A DNA stretch of 64,000 nucleotides from Nereocystis luetkeana (Eukaryota; Sar; Phaeophyceae; Laminariales; Laminariaceae). Below the pieces are notes generated by a model. The model was not told where the DNA came from and ran no database searches. It saw nothing but the letters and a program-made list of their open reading frames with translations. Where the stretch lies: the NCBI GenBank assembly GCA_031213475.1, contig JARUPZ010000026.1:2932823-2996822 (forward strand), read 5' to 3'. Positions 42,101 through 54,100 of this stretch are shown one piece after another (positions within the stretch are counted from its first letter, which is position 1; each line of letters starts with the position of its first letter). The translations under genes were made by a program, and so were the position numbers.

Positions 42101-44048
42101 GTTTCAGTGTGGAACCCTCGGCGCAACGCCCTTGACACACAAGTTTTGCCTTGCTGGGCATGCCTCCTGACATCTTATGACCATATCCACCACACTTGTA
42201 CCTGGGGTGGGGACATCCAAGACAATAGTAATCCCGTCGGCAACTTTCTACACGAGAGAAAAAAAGAGTACCGTTTTTGTTTCAGATCCATGCTGCTGTG
42301 CATTTTGTGTTGACCGCTTTCTTGTGCTTAACTGGTGTTCGATTGGCTGTTACAGCAGTTTGTTTGTTTGTTTTTTGGCGCCCCGGAGAGCGAGAGGAAA
42401 CCCGTGTCCACACGTGTTTCTCAAGTGTTTCGTGTACCGGTTCGAACCCGATTACTTCGGTTCTTCCACCTTTGTCGGGCCTGTCTGTGACCGTCATGAA
42501 AGTGTGGTTTACTCCGAGGATGCAGGCACCTGTTACAGCAGTTACTGCTGTACCAGGTATTATACTAAAATACGGTACCTGGTACGTGATAACTGCGATA
42601 TCTCGTTTACCCTTTTAGAACCGGAGTCCCGTTTTGGGGACAAACCATTCAAATTTCAAGTAGTTTATCCCCAAAACGGGGCTGCGGTCCTAAAGGGGTG
42701 AATTGCTCCGGTCGAGCAGGTGTGCGATCAGCATTTTACGGACAGCCCGCCCCTGCGTCCCTGCGTACGACTCCCTACTCCCTACCGTATTACTGCCTGT
42801 ACATTGACGGCAGTTGCTCATGGTTCAAATGTACAAAATCGTTCCCATACATACATCCGATACGAGTACGATAGGCAGCTTGTGCGAGATTAGCCGCCGA
42901 CGGGAAATGACGCACGTACGACTGCCGTGCAGCAGAAGAACAGCAATAGTAGTACCGGAGGTATGTACCTCGGTACGATGGATGGTATGTCGAACCATCA
43001 TACCGCTCTGCCCCCAAAAAATAGGGGCGATTTCTATAATATTGAATAAAAGCGGTCTTTGTATTGAGGGACAGAGTGGTTCGTAAATATAGAGATCTCA
43101 TCACCAGCCCTAAATGCAACACCACCTTGTAAATTTACTGGTGCAACACTATATTCATACCGTCTGATTGGTCGAGGCTGGTCATTTGGCTGGGATTCGG
43201 GTTACAGTTTTTTTTGGCTGTTGAGCAGCAGCAGCAGCAGTAGAGATCCCCTCACGTAGAGGTTGGGGTCTGGTTACGCCAAGGATAGGAATTGTCACCA
43301 AAAGGTGTCGCACGAGTATATATAACTCGTACCAGGTACCCTGGTACCTGGTACCAGGTACGTGGTATTTTTTTGCAAGTTGGTGTGACGACTGCGAGAA
43401 AGACTGCTGCAACGAGTCTGCCGGATAAATCTCGACGGCCACTATATCACGTTTAAATACGTAGAAACTGCCGTGTGTTGTGCTGTACTGCCGCTGTTTA
43501 TACGGCTGGCTATGCGAGACGAAAGCATCCAATGCCAACCACCGCTGTAGTCGATAGGTAACGACGTGCGCGTGTTGTCAACCTTGATCTTTAGCTAGAC
43601 TGACTTGTCAGACTTTCATTCCAGCCATGTCTCCCTGTGGTCACTTCCGCGCGACCACGGACAGCAGTATTGATAGTATCGACGAAAATAACAGAGTAGA
43701 GCAGTAGACGTAGTAGCATCACGTACGACGCTTCCGCATCCACGATTACGACTAAGCAGTTACTGAACAGGGGGTGGTTTTTGCGGAGAAGTCCGCTTCA
43801 TAACAGCCGGTGCCTGCCTCGTGGAGCAAAAACTGGAAAAAACTTCCCAAAACTTCGCCACTGCAGTGGTCGACTCGAAAGTCTTAGATGATCGATCTCT
43901 GGACTCACGTTCTGGGAGGGGTGACATTGAGAATGCGGTTGATCCCGAGCTCCTGGAGGAGCCCCCTGTTCTTCGCGTGCACTCGGCTCCCAATAAACAG
44001 GTGCTGAAGGACGCGAGTTGGCCTTTTGTCATCGCTGGAGCTGCTCAT
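39017..44048 (-). CDS. dual-specificity protein phosphatase (complete, 4 exons)
   Basis: Exons 44048-43909, 41291-41156, 39907-39800 and 39193-39017 join in phase with GT-AG sites to give 186 residues. Residues 10-50 (PTRVLQHLFIGSRVHA ... GINRILNVT) form the DUSP N-terminal strand-helix region. VAVFDNRGED supplies the general-acid Asp (residue 73). VLVHCNKGVSRSSTVVAAYL is the CX5R active site with Cys103 and Arg109. ARRPIVNPHEGFMAQLEAFE is the typical C-terminal substrate-pocket helix. It should remove phosphate from Ser/Thr and Tyr; the substrate is unknown. No CH2/rhodanese domain is present, so it is an atypical, small DUSP. A basic tail (RPPRFRPVKRAVC) follows. All key residues are intact. 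The next gene is the divergent coiled-coil gene on the plus strand, 4 kb away. Confidence 0.93.
39800..39907 (-). CDS. DUSP exon 3 (active site)
   Basis: Acceptor CTCCGCAG, donor GATGCG|GTGGGA, exactly 36 codons in phase 0. Contains the catalytic HCNKGVSRS loop. Confidence 0.94.
41156..41291 (-). CDS. DUSP exon 2 (general-acid region)
   Basis: Acceptor GCGGCAG then AATGGACC completes a Thr codon. Encodes MDPTNGVPSFFEKDR, VAVFDNRGED and FESCISFIEQ, donor CAG|GTTTGC. Confidence 0.92.
41408..41600. repeat. GGGTC/GACCC inverted repeat element, copy 2
   Basis: TTCACGGGTCGCGTCC, GGGTGACCCGACCCGACCC, GAGTTTGAAAAATCCCTGAC and CCCGCGGGACGGGCCATGAC. Related to 38846-39000 and located in DUSP intron 1. 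Confidence 0.7.
41700..41775. repeat. (CAG)n tract
   Basis: Interrupted CAG triplets (with CAT and TAC) in DUSP intron 1. Confidence 0.75.
42360..42530 (-). repeat. dispersed repeat with TTCGAA box, copy 2
   Basis: Reverse complement of 3790-3960, including CGCCCCGGAGAGCGAGAGG, ACCGGTTCGAACCC and TGTGGTTTACTCCGAGGATG. Lies in DUSP intron 1. Confidence 0.6.
42607..42702. mobile_element. hairpin MITE M2, copy h
   Basis: TTACCCTTTTAGAACCGGAG at the left and CCTAAAGGGGTGAA at the right. TTAA has decayed. Lies in DUSP intron 1. Confidence 0.82.
43909..44048 (-). CDS. DUSP exon 1
   Basis: Starts at ATG 44048 (MSSSSDDKRPTRVLQHLFIG) and ends at CCCAGAAC|GTGAGT in phase 2 after NRILNVTPPR. The start matches where the phosphatase fold begins, with a nine-residue leader. 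Confidence 0.92.
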
Positions 44049-45373
44049 AATCTCCCCGCCCACACCGCCCGTCTCTGTACGCCTGTACGCAGCAGCTGTG
44101 AAAACGAGGCAACCCAGTTTTGAGTTTGAGTTGTGAAGGTATTATAAGTTTTGCGAGGCGTTACTAATTAGTGAAACCGTAAAGTATTTTTTTGTGACTT
44201 TTCTGTTTTTTCACTTTTTTGTTTTGTTCCTTTTCGATTTTCGGATCGGCCGATATACCTCTGCTCAGACTCTCTCCAAACAAAATCCAACGAGATGCAT
44301 GGCCGAACATCATGGATCATGGATCTGTGCAGATGACATGGATACGTCGATGCGCTGGAGCTTACGCGTTGATGGGTGATCTTCACGGCAGAGAATAGGA
44401 ATCCTTTGGCGATTTTCGGGGCTACGCCATGTAGAATCTCTCCACCCAATTCAAAACCAGCACGAAACAATTTGTGCGAATCACAATGGCAGTTGGAGGA
44501 GCCTCGTCCCGCAATCTGGACGGACATCGTCCTCGCTCGGCAGGGGATGGCACTCGGCATGGTAAGCGCGGGGGGGAGGCATATGCAGCCTTAGTCTTAT
44601 TCTGGCTACTTTCATGTTTCCTTCTCTCCCCTGCGACTTTTGTCTGGGTGTTGCTGGCTTGTGCATGTGTGTTCTGCTTTTCTTACTGCTGCTGTATGTG
44701 CACTATTAATTACCCTATGTAGTACTGCTGTAGTACTGTAATTAATTGCGCTGTCAATTGCGTTGCAATGCCTTAACCCCCCTTACTGCTGTGTTTGGCA
44801 GTGCAATGTAGAGTATCGCCAGGCACGAAGCACGAGTACTCGTAGTCTCTATCCCGTTGCGGTTCAGTCTCTGAACTACTGCGAGTGTATGCCCCTACTC
44901 TGTGGAACAGATACTCAGCATGGAGGCACTGAATGTGCTGGATGTCGATCGGTAGAAAAAAAGAACACGCATGGCGAAATATAACGCTGATACTATTTTT
45001 TCGCGAGTGATAACATCCTAACCTCGTTTTGCTTACTAATGTTGTCGTATATATTGAAGCATACAGCAGTAGTACTTGCGGTACTCGTAGTGCATTGCGC
45101 AGCAATCTATGGTTGTGTCGTGGTGAGATATGCGAGCAAGCAAGCGTCAAAACGCCGTGTACTGTTGACGTATGTATTCGTCTGCGCCGTACAGGTGAAA
45201 GCGTTGAGCTGTTGTTGTGAAGTTGTTCGTACGGAAGAGGGAGGACCGCGCACGTCGAAAACCATACCTGGTACACACAGTATAGCTGTACGTTACAGTA
45301 CGTCGTACCGGTAATAAACGTCAACACGAGCATGAGTAGTCGAAGCAGCAGGCTCTGCCGTACGAGTGGAGTA
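44049..45373. other. intergenic, DUSP upstream region
   Basis: The DUSP promoter should lie here. A diverged family S fragment (GAATGTGCTGGATGTCGATCGG) occurs at 44885-44975. No other feature is supported. Confidence 0.5.
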
Positions 45374-45479
45374 TTACGGGTGGACCATAGTAAATAGGAC
45401 CAAATATTGTTGGTAAAAAAACGGAAATATAAAGGTTTTTGTGTGTAACGTAGGTCCTATTTAATATGGTTCCCCGTAA
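45374..45479. mobile_element. MITE family M1, copy 9
   Basis: Ends TTACGGGTGGACCATAG and TATGGTTCCCCGTAA, TA-flanked. Confidence 0.85.
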
Positions 45480-45623
45480 TAGTATGCGTGCTCGTACGAG
45501 TGCGTAATGACCTTTTCGGCCACAGCAGTATATGCTTCTTTGCCGGAGAGCCAGCCTTGGGTACGATTCCGCACGAGGTTCATCTCTACTACTAATACAG
45601 CGTAGCATGGCAGTCGGTGCCAA

Positions 45624-45730
45624 CTAACCCTTGTACTCTTGGAGCGCCCCAGTCCCGTTTTGGGGGCAAACTACTTACAATTAGAGTGCTTTGTCCCCAC
45701 ATATGGGAGTGCGGTGCTAAAAGGGGTTGA
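45624..45730. mobile_element. hairpin MITE M2, copy i
   Basis: CTAACCCTTGTACTCTTGGA at the left; CCCCAGTCCCGTTTTGGGGG in the arm; right end GCTAAAAGGGGTTGA. Confidence 0.78.
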
Positions 45731-45924
45731 GTCACTGACCACCAAATCACCAACCACAGCAGTAGTAGGTGTTAGTCGGACTGCTGTATTACCCAGTCCT
45801 TTCCCAGTGCCGACCGTCCGACCTATAGGGTTTCCGTACTTGTAGGAAGGATCGTTGAATCGCACGGGATACACTTTTTAGTGTTGTTTAAGCGTTTAGG
45901 CACCCCCCCCCCGCTCGGCCAGGG

Positions 45925-46025
45925 AGGGCTGATCTGGCGCGCTTCGCTCGCCTGACTGAAGTCGGCGAGCCGGCTGAACATGCATCAGCTGCCTTCGCCA
46001 ACCGGATTTCCCGGCTAGATCCAGT
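45925..46025. repeat. palindromic GCCGGCTGAA element, copy 1
   Basis: GCGCTTCGCTCGCCTGACTG, GGCGAGCCGGCTGAA and CAACCGGATTTCCCGG form overlapping inverted motifs. A related, reversed block occurs at 51450-51545. Confidence 0.45.
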
Positions 46026-46027
46026 TA

Positions 46028-46121
46028 GTTGGTTTAGGACCGGAGTCCCGTTTTGGGAGCAAACTACTTAAAATTTGAGTGCTTACTTCCCAAAACGGGA
46101 CTGGAGTACTAAAAGGGTTAA
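46028..46121. mobile_element. hairpin MITE M2, copy j
   Basis: Left arm GGTTTAGGACCGGAGTCCCG, right end TACTAAAAGGGTTAA with TTAA retained only at the right. Confidence 0.82.
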
Positions 46122-46354
46122 TTAAGCTGCCAAATATAAATAGTTGAACTGTCCACCTTTTCGGCACGCAGGCATATAGATATATAGCGACTGGGGCGAC
46201 AAAAACATTGGGGAGTGTAAGAGTAGATGAAAACGAGTTTATTTACCTGTAGTCTGTTTTTTTGTGTTATTTATTTATTTATTTTATGCCACGCTACCAC
46301 GCAGGCGAAATATTCAAGAATTTTGGGTCTTCTTGTTTATGTTTAAACGCTCCA

Positions 46355-46450
46355 AAACCCCTTTAGGAGGGCAGTTTCGTTTTGGGGACAAACCAGTCAC
46401 ATTCTAAGTAATTTGGTCCCCAAACGGGACTGCAGTCCTAAAAGGGTTAA
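46355..46450. mobile_element. hairpin MITE M2, copy k
   Basis: Left arm AAACCCCTTTAGGAGGGCAG, right end CCTAAAAGGGTTAA. Confidence 0.82.
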
Positions 46451-46572
46451 GAATCCGGCCAAAAGTGGCAAGTGCGTATGTACAATCGTGCATATAGCGC
46501 CTGAATTTTTAGTCGGGCCCTTCGATGAAACCGGACAGCCCAGGCTGCTGCTTCGTGCGGTGGCTGCTGTGT

Positions 46573-46669
46573 TCACCCTTTTAATGCTGCAGTCCCGTCT
46601 TGGGGGCAAACCACTCAAATTACAAGTAGTTCGTCCCCAAAACGGGACTGCTGTCTTGAAATAGTTGAT
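46573..46669. mobile_element. hairpin MITE M2, copy l
   Basis: Left arm CACCCTTTTAATGCTGCAG, right end CTTGAAATAGTTGA; worn ends, good inner arms. Three M2 copies lie within 650 bp here. Confidence 0.8.
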
Positions 46670-46694
46670 ATTCGTCATTTACACAACACGCTCT

Positions 46695-46949
46695 TCAGAT
46701 ATTTTCCCTACTATGAAGTCCCAAAACGGTTTCGGAGATTGCATTGCAAAAACAAGCCCACTCTGTTTCCAGGTAGTTTGCCTCCGAAAAAAAGCGGGGA
46801 TGCAGTTGTGCGTACAGCGGTTGTGAAAGCTCAGCTCGAAATCCCCATGTGCGCGTGGACACGCGCGTGGCCTGGTCGTCGGTGTAGAGCTCGCAGGGAA
46901 AGCGTGCATTCAGAAAAAAAATGCGCTGCTGCACCCGAATCAACTGCAC
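46695..46949 (-). other. unrecognised open frame
   Basis: A minus-strand frame of 84 codons (contains CELYTDDQATRVSTRTWGF and EANYLETEWACF) has protein-like composition. No family was recognised and no partner exon found. It could be a transposon remnant or a lost exon. Confidence 0.2.
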
Positions 46950-48021
46950 AACTCTATTTAGTGCCTGGTGTGTGTTGGGCGTAAGCTTTTTTTACCCAGA
47001 TCTCCAAGGAAGATCAAAAAAAAAAAGAAAAAAAAAGTACCTGGTATTTTTATTATCGCGTTTGCTGTCCGATAATGTCTATAGCATGAGCGTCAACGTT
47101 GACCCCCCAGAAACAATCCCCCCAAAAAAGACCAAGGGAAACCAACCATAAATTTATATCGTAGTGTTATCCTGTTGGCCGCCGTAGCATCTAGGGTTAG
47201 GGGGGGGGCACCGGCTTGTTCACCTTCCCCGAGTGTATCACGCCGTACTAATGCCATGCACATGAAACGTGCTGCAGGTTGCGGAGGTCTGTTTTCCCCA
47301 TCGATCCGGTCAAGCTCAGATCTATATCATCAGCTGATGGCCGACGTCTTTGTAAGCAAGTTGTACCTTCACGAGGAAAGATTATCAAGAGTACACACGC
47401 GCGCGGTTGACAGAAGGCGCGAGAGCGCGAAAAGGGAAACAATTATGCGAAAACCGACGAGCGGCGAGAAAGCTGAACCGTATGCGCGCGATCCAAATGA
47501 AGGCAACCGTACCGGGGCACAGGTGGCCGAGACCCCCCCCTCCTTGCACTACGTGGACGTAAAAAATGGAACCAAATGTTAGGTAGCATGAACTTCAATG
47601 TCGAATCACTCATAAAACATCCCTGCCCTCTCCGGAATTGAGCCCAAGCAGATATTGGTCGGAATTGAGGGAAATCATGGTAAAAATCAAGTTCCTCGTT
47701 TTTTTCGGCAATTTGTTTTTAATCCGCTGTGTGATCTAGAGTAGGTCATCCGCCGCCCTCAAACAGCCAGCCAGCGAGGTACCTTGCTTTCTTTTTTGCC
47801 AAGTAGTCGTGCCGTCGTGCATGAGAAGAGGAGGGGAAAAGGCGTATTATATTTACGTACCAGGGTAGAATTTTCGCACCTGGCGTGTCTTAGCAATTGT
47901 TTTTTACGAAAAGACTTGACAGTATATTATTATTATTCCTCTTGCCTGACAGTATATATATACTTACTAAGTACACTATTTACGAAAACCAAACCAACCA
48001 ACACGCGACAGATTTGTTCAG

Positions 48022-48151
48022 CGGCGGTCCTCGTCTTCGAGACTCGTCCCTGGAAAGCGGGATCGTCGGGATTCCGCCGCCTTTTCTACGGGAGAACGGC
48101 AGCTTCACCGCCGCAGAAGTGGAGCAGATTCTCACCGCGCGGGACAAAGAG
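48022..48151 (+). CDS. coiled-coil gene, first visible exon
   Basis: Encodes GGPRLRDSSLESGIVG ... AAEVEQILTARDKE, ending GAG|GTGGAG in phase 0. The acceptor may be TTGTTCAG (start 48022, incoming phase 2) or CGCGACAG (start 48012, incoming phase 1, adding DLFS). No upstream exon with a matching phase could be confirmed. Confidence 0.75.
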
Positions 48152-51100
48152 GTGGAGTGTGGTTTATTCTCCCCACTCTCCCTGGTGATAACGAATTATT
48201 GTGTAGCATGAGCTTCAACGTTGATCATTCTTAAGCAGTCCGAAAGAGGGAAACCACGGAAAGTAGAGGAGGGAGCCTTACGCACAAAATCGAACTCCCT
48301 TCTTTACCTGCTTCGGGCTTCGGCTCTATCTACCCCACTCGCTGCCCTCAAGCTCCTTCCTTCTCAATACTTCCTCTCACTGTGTTTTCTCAATTTGAAT
48401 CATCTCCTAAAAACTAACCAGGGCATTCACTAGTTCACACTGACTTCAAGGTATCAAGTTTAGGAATTTCACCAACCCACACCCCCTATTGTGTTGGGTC
48501 TTATTTATAGTGGCCAAACCCCGAACGCCACCAGTGTCGATGCCGCGGGTTCGATTCTTCGTACACACGGGAGCTTTTATCGGCCGAACTACACCAACAG
48601 CTGCCGAGAGCGCCTTCGTAGCGTGGGTAGGCACTGCTGTTCGACGCGAGTTCACGAGGGGCAAAAAGCGCTGAACCCTTCGCGATAAAAATGCAAAGCG
48701 CGTACCGTGGCTGTCATTGTTAAGTGTGACGAAGTATGGACCTACAGTAGGGGCCGACTACTGCTAGAAGGTGATGCCTTAGGGTCTACTCTGGTGACCC
48801 ACACGAGGTGCTTGACGGTGGTAGAAGGTACAGACTCTTCTATTAAACAGCTACTCCTTGCCTCGCCAGATGTCTTCCGGATGAAGGGGCGAGGCATTCA
48901 CCAGAAAAGGCAAGCGATAACGCCTGCCACGTATGACGAGGAGACGTTTGCTACATATCCTAACGCCTCAACAAGGCAGGGGGGGTACCAGAACATCATG
49001 GAGGCGTTCTGTACCGCAAAGAGCGCCGAGTTCGCACGGGGGTTCGATCGTATTTTGCAGGGCTCGTTTTCTGTCGACAATAACGGCAATGGTGCTGAAG
49101 ACGAACAGTCTATTTTCGGAAGGCTCTCTCCCGACCAGATGTCTCCGAAAACACATTCACCCTTTTGGAACTGCAGCGCCGTTTGGGGGACAAAGTACTT
49201 GAAATTGGAGTGGTTTGTCCCCAAAACGGGACTGCCGTCGTAAACAGGGTTAATGTTTTTCGGTATAGACAACCTTCCCGGTCTGGAAAAAGCCGAGCGG
49301 TAAGAAACGATCGCACCCTTGCTGTGCAAACTCAACGCTCTTTAGTAACCCTTTTAGAACTGCAGTCTCCTTTTGGAGACAAACTACCTGGAATTTGAGT
49401 GGTTTGTCCCCAAAACAAAAACTGCAGGGCTGAAAGGGTTGGGGCAATACTGTGGTATTTCTTGCCCCTCCATCTCTCTGAAGCAACCTCGAGGAGCCAA
49501 GAAGAGTAGTAATGGTACCGACACATATTCTTCAGCGGTTGGCATGAAGCTACAGGCGGTCTGCACAGTGGCAGTCGGATCCGTCCCATTCTCCCTCGTC
49601 GTATCATAATTTCCTACCAAGCTAAATCTACGGCATGCTCACAACAGACAGTGCTTATGATTCATTCCCCCGTTTTCTGATTGGGCAGCTCCTGACCGTC
49701 AAGCGAAAATTCCACCGCGTGTCGAGGAAGAACGAGGCTTTAGAAACGACGGTTTCGGCACTTGAGGGTGAGGTCTCCAAGCTGCGGGCGACTGCCGAGC
49801 AAGAAATAGTGGAGATAGGTAAGAAGAGCCATGCCGAGGTAAAGCGGATGCACGGTACAGGAGCACACGGCAGAGAGGGTACATGACATAGGGGGTATAC
49901 TCTGTAGAGGGGATGCATGGTAGAAGGGATACACGATAGAAGAAGAACACGGCGGAGAGGGTACATGGTATAGATGGGGTATGCTGCAGAAGGGGTACAC
50001 TGTAGAGAGAGTCGAAGGGGTACATAGTAGAGGGGGTACGAGGTAGAGGCGGGGCACTGTAGAAGGGGTACACGACAGAGGGGGTACACGGCAGATGTGA
50101 TGGGATACACGATAGACGGGGTACGCGGGAGAGGGCGTACACTATAGAGAGGATACGCGGTAGAGGAGGTATACGGTAGATCATCTGATGGGGTACAAGG
50201 CAGAGGGGGTACACAGTGGGGGGTACACGGTAGGGGGTACAAGGTAGAGGGGGTACACATAGGGGGTGCACGGTAGGGGGTACAAGGTAGAGGGGGTACA
50301 CATAGGGGGTGAACATAGGGGGTGCACTGTAGAAGGGATACACGGTAGTGGGGGTACACTGAAGAAGGCGTACACTGCAGGGGGTACACGGTACAGGGGG
50401 TACATGGCAGAAGAGATACGCGGCAGAGGGGGTACATGGTGGAACGGGTACACGGTAAAGGGGGTGTACTGTAGAAGGCGTACATTGTAAGGGGGTACAG
50501 GTATACGGTAAAGGGGGTATACTGTAGAGAGGGTACATGACAGAGAGGTACGCGGTAGAGGGGGTACATCGTAGAGGGGATACACGGCAGAGGGGGTACA
50601 CGGTAAAGGGGGTACACGTTAAGAGGGTACGATAATGGGGAATAAGGTGGATGGGGTACACGTTAGGGGGTACCCTGTAGAGGGGGTACGCGGCAGAGAG
50701 GGTACAAGAGGTAGAGGGGATACACAGTAGAGAGGGTACACGAATGAGGTACAAGGTAGATGGGGTACATGTTAGGAGGTACACTGTAGATGGGGTACAC
50801 GGCGGAGGGGTGTAAGGTAGAGGAGACACACGATAGAGAGGGTACACGGCAGAAGGGGCATATTGTAGAGGGGGAACACGTTAGAGGTGGTACACAGTAG
50901 AGGAGGTTCTCGGTGGAAGTGTTCTGGTGTGGCCACGTTCTGAGACAACGAGGGAAACACTGTGTATCTGCCTCGTGGGTGTCTCCACACCTCTTCACCC
51001 TTGCCGATGATGCAGCACACCGGTGTCGCTGACACGGTCCTCTTCCACTCCTCGCAGATCCCTCACAGTTCTCTCGCAGATGTTTGCAAGCTTGCCCGCC

Positions 51101-54100
51101 TAGATGTCGGCGTCGCTTATACGTTGTTTTACCCCAGAGCTGTTGGAGCTTTAGGTCTTGTGACCACGGCCTATATAACTGAGATGAGTTAATGCGCCAA
51201 CGACAACAGCGGCAACAACAATAACAAAAACAAAAACACCACTAACGACAACATCAACGAAAGCAACCACAACAACAATAACAGCAACAATAACAACAAC
51301 ATCAACAACAACATCAATAACAACAACAATAACAACAACAATAACAACAACAGCAACAGCATCAACAAAACCACGGTTTTGCGGGCTTGTCTACGATACC
51401 CAGAGCTTTAAGGCGGCAGAATTTCACGACGAATGACTAATCGCCAGTTGCCGTTAGCCAACGAACTGATTTCAGCCGGCAAGTCGACTGGCGAAGCCAG
51501 CTGACTGCCGGTCGACTTGTACAATTAAGCCAGGTGAGCGAAGCGAGCTGTAACAGTCCTTCCTCGCCGAGAGGCCCCCAACCAAACAACCGGACAAGGA
51601 TTGATTTCCGCCGATATTTAGCCAGGGGGGTCCCGATCACCTGTGTAACTTTTAGTCTAGTTAGCGTTGAAAGCTTCGTGCCGACCCACAGCTATACATA
51701 CAACACTATCCCCTTGTCCCCCCCCCCCCCACCTCACAGATGGCTTGCGAGCGCGCGTGACAGAGGTGGAGCTTTCCGCCAATCGCAAGGCTGCCTCACT
51801 AAGGTCGGCCAATCAGCGCTCCAGGAAAACTGCCGGGGAGGCGGAGGCGGAAACGGCCAAAGCTCGGAGCAGATTGCGCCAGGTCGAGGAGGCGCTGTGC
51901 AAGAAAGCGGCGGGTAGCGCCAGCTTCGCGCGACGGGCAGTGGACGCGGAGGCGAAGGTGACTTACTTCGTCTTTTATTTGTTTCGAGTTAGTTGGCGGT
52001 TTTCGGGTAAATCTTCCCACCGATGCAGGCCTGAACACAAAGCTACAGCAGTAGGCGCGTGTGGTGATAGGGTACCACGCTTCGGTCAAGAATTTTCAAA
52101 CCTCGGACAAATCACGATCTGCACGCAGCAATACATCATGTATTAGTATATCCAGGGCACTCGTCGGGAACGTTTGTTTGGGCGGACACAGGCGGGGGGG
52201 GCGGTAATGCAATACGGTATGGCGGTAATTTTTCGGCGGTAGGCGGTGTACAGTACATCATCTAGTAGTACATCCAGGTATCTTTTATCCTAAACTGCCC
52301 GTATGATATGCTGCGTAGGATATGCCCAGTGCAGACCCAACCCAAGAAAAAAATATCCCGTACATGGATCACGCAGACCATACGGCTCCCACCTGACTAC
52401 ATGTGCTAGAGCATACTAGATCAGAAACATGTTCCGCCTGAATATCTACATCGTGAGAGGTAAGGGTAAGTTGGGAAATGATTAACCGTCTGAGGTGTGC
52501 ATCGGTTCGAGTTAAACTAGAGTTTGGTTTAGCGTAATTTCTTCAAGTACAGGTTACCAACTTATCCGAGATTTGCTGGTTGGCAGGCTTAGGCTTAGGG
52601 TTAGAGTTAGTACTATTCGTCTCGTAAACGGTAGTGTGTGTCAACCATTTTCTCGAACAAGTGGTGGGCAACCCTCTAGTTTCCCGCCAATTCAGGTCTG
52701 AACACACCGCATCACTCTGGGTGAGGAGATAACACACCGTATCAAACGGGTGAAAAGATAACACACCGTATCACACTGGGTGATAAGATAACACTACCGT
52801 GTCACGCGGATGGTAATATAACTCTACTGTATCACACGGGTGAAAAGATAGCACACCGTATCACACTGGGTGATACGAGAACACTACCGTATCACACTGG
52901 GTGCTAACATAATCACGCCCTGGGGCGAATTTCCGGGCCGAGTTTCTCCAAACTATTGGGGGGAGACACACGACGCTGGTGCTGGCGTATTTGATCAGGC
53001 CTCGTCGAGATTACTTTCCATATAAACGCGTCGCTCGGCGTTTTACACTCTCCTCGTTGACGAGAACACCACCAGCTTTGAAGTTCGTCCGAGAGGGGGT
53101 GTACTATGTTTTATCACCCGTGTGATACGGTATGGAGCTCTCCAGGCAGGTGAGGAGCCCTCGAAAAAACAGGCACCCCCTGCTGAAGTACTGCTGCAGC
53201 ACGCGTTATCGTCGTCTTCCCCCCCCCCCCCTCCCTTGAAGTCCCCGTAGGAGATACCGCTAAGGGTAAGTACCGTGCGACGTACACGTTCTCCAGCAAT
53301 AATAACAGCAAGCTCCTTTTTCTTTTCGATCTGGTTAGGTTGTCGAGCTCGAGGAAATGCTGGGGGACGCACAGCGGCGAGTCGCGGAGGCGAACGAAAT
53401 GGCCGCGGCAGAGCTCGCGGCCCGCGTATCGGAGCAGGAGCAGGGCCGAGCGATGCTGGAGAAAGCCAAGTCGGCACGCGCAGAAGGTCAGTCTCTCGTT
53501 TCTAGGGAAAAAACGCCTCGACCCCTCGGACAGATGACCGATTCCCGCTTCATCGTCATAGATCTTCCTTCCGGGGCAGATAAGGTTCCTGGCCTGTATG
53601 ATCTTCTAGCGCACGGCGCCGGGGAAAGGTCAAGTTGGTAGGCGCAGACGGGGCAGTCTCTTTCTACTACTGGGAAAAAAGAATTGGCATCGCTGTGCAA
53701 AATATCGCGTGCGGCTGTCGAGATGAAACTCTTTTTGGGGCCCCCCCGAGACGAGCGAGCAAGACACTGGTTGTTTCCTTTTTGTTTTGCTTTCCCTGGG
53801 GTTTTTTTCGGCTCTTTGTTTGGGGGGGGGGGGGAGAGGTGTTTATAAGTTATCAATGTTGAACCTACCGTAGTTCAATAGGCTATTGCATTCCAATAGT
53901 ATACTGTAGGCCAATAGGTTTCTTTGGTGTTCTGGTTTCCCCTGGAGTTTTATTTTTCTCGGGGGGAATGTTTATGAGCGGTCAAAGTTGAAGCAAGCTC
54001 GTGCTTGCACATTTGTCGTGATGGCAAACGCAACAATGACACGTAGCGGTTCTGCCATCAACCATCTAAGAGCAGCGTGGGCGCCAAACCAGCAGCACGT

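Noticed and set aside
47175..47582. Possible 5' exon of the coiled-coil gene
   Set aside because: Candidate donors (TTT|GTAAGC, GAC|GTAAAA) leave phase 0, which matches neither acceptor option of the exon at 48022.
49655..50847. Minus-strand frames of 320 and 382 codons rich in Tyr-Pro-Leu
   Set aside because: They follow the 16-bp minisatellite and are opposite a splice-supported exon on the plus strand.
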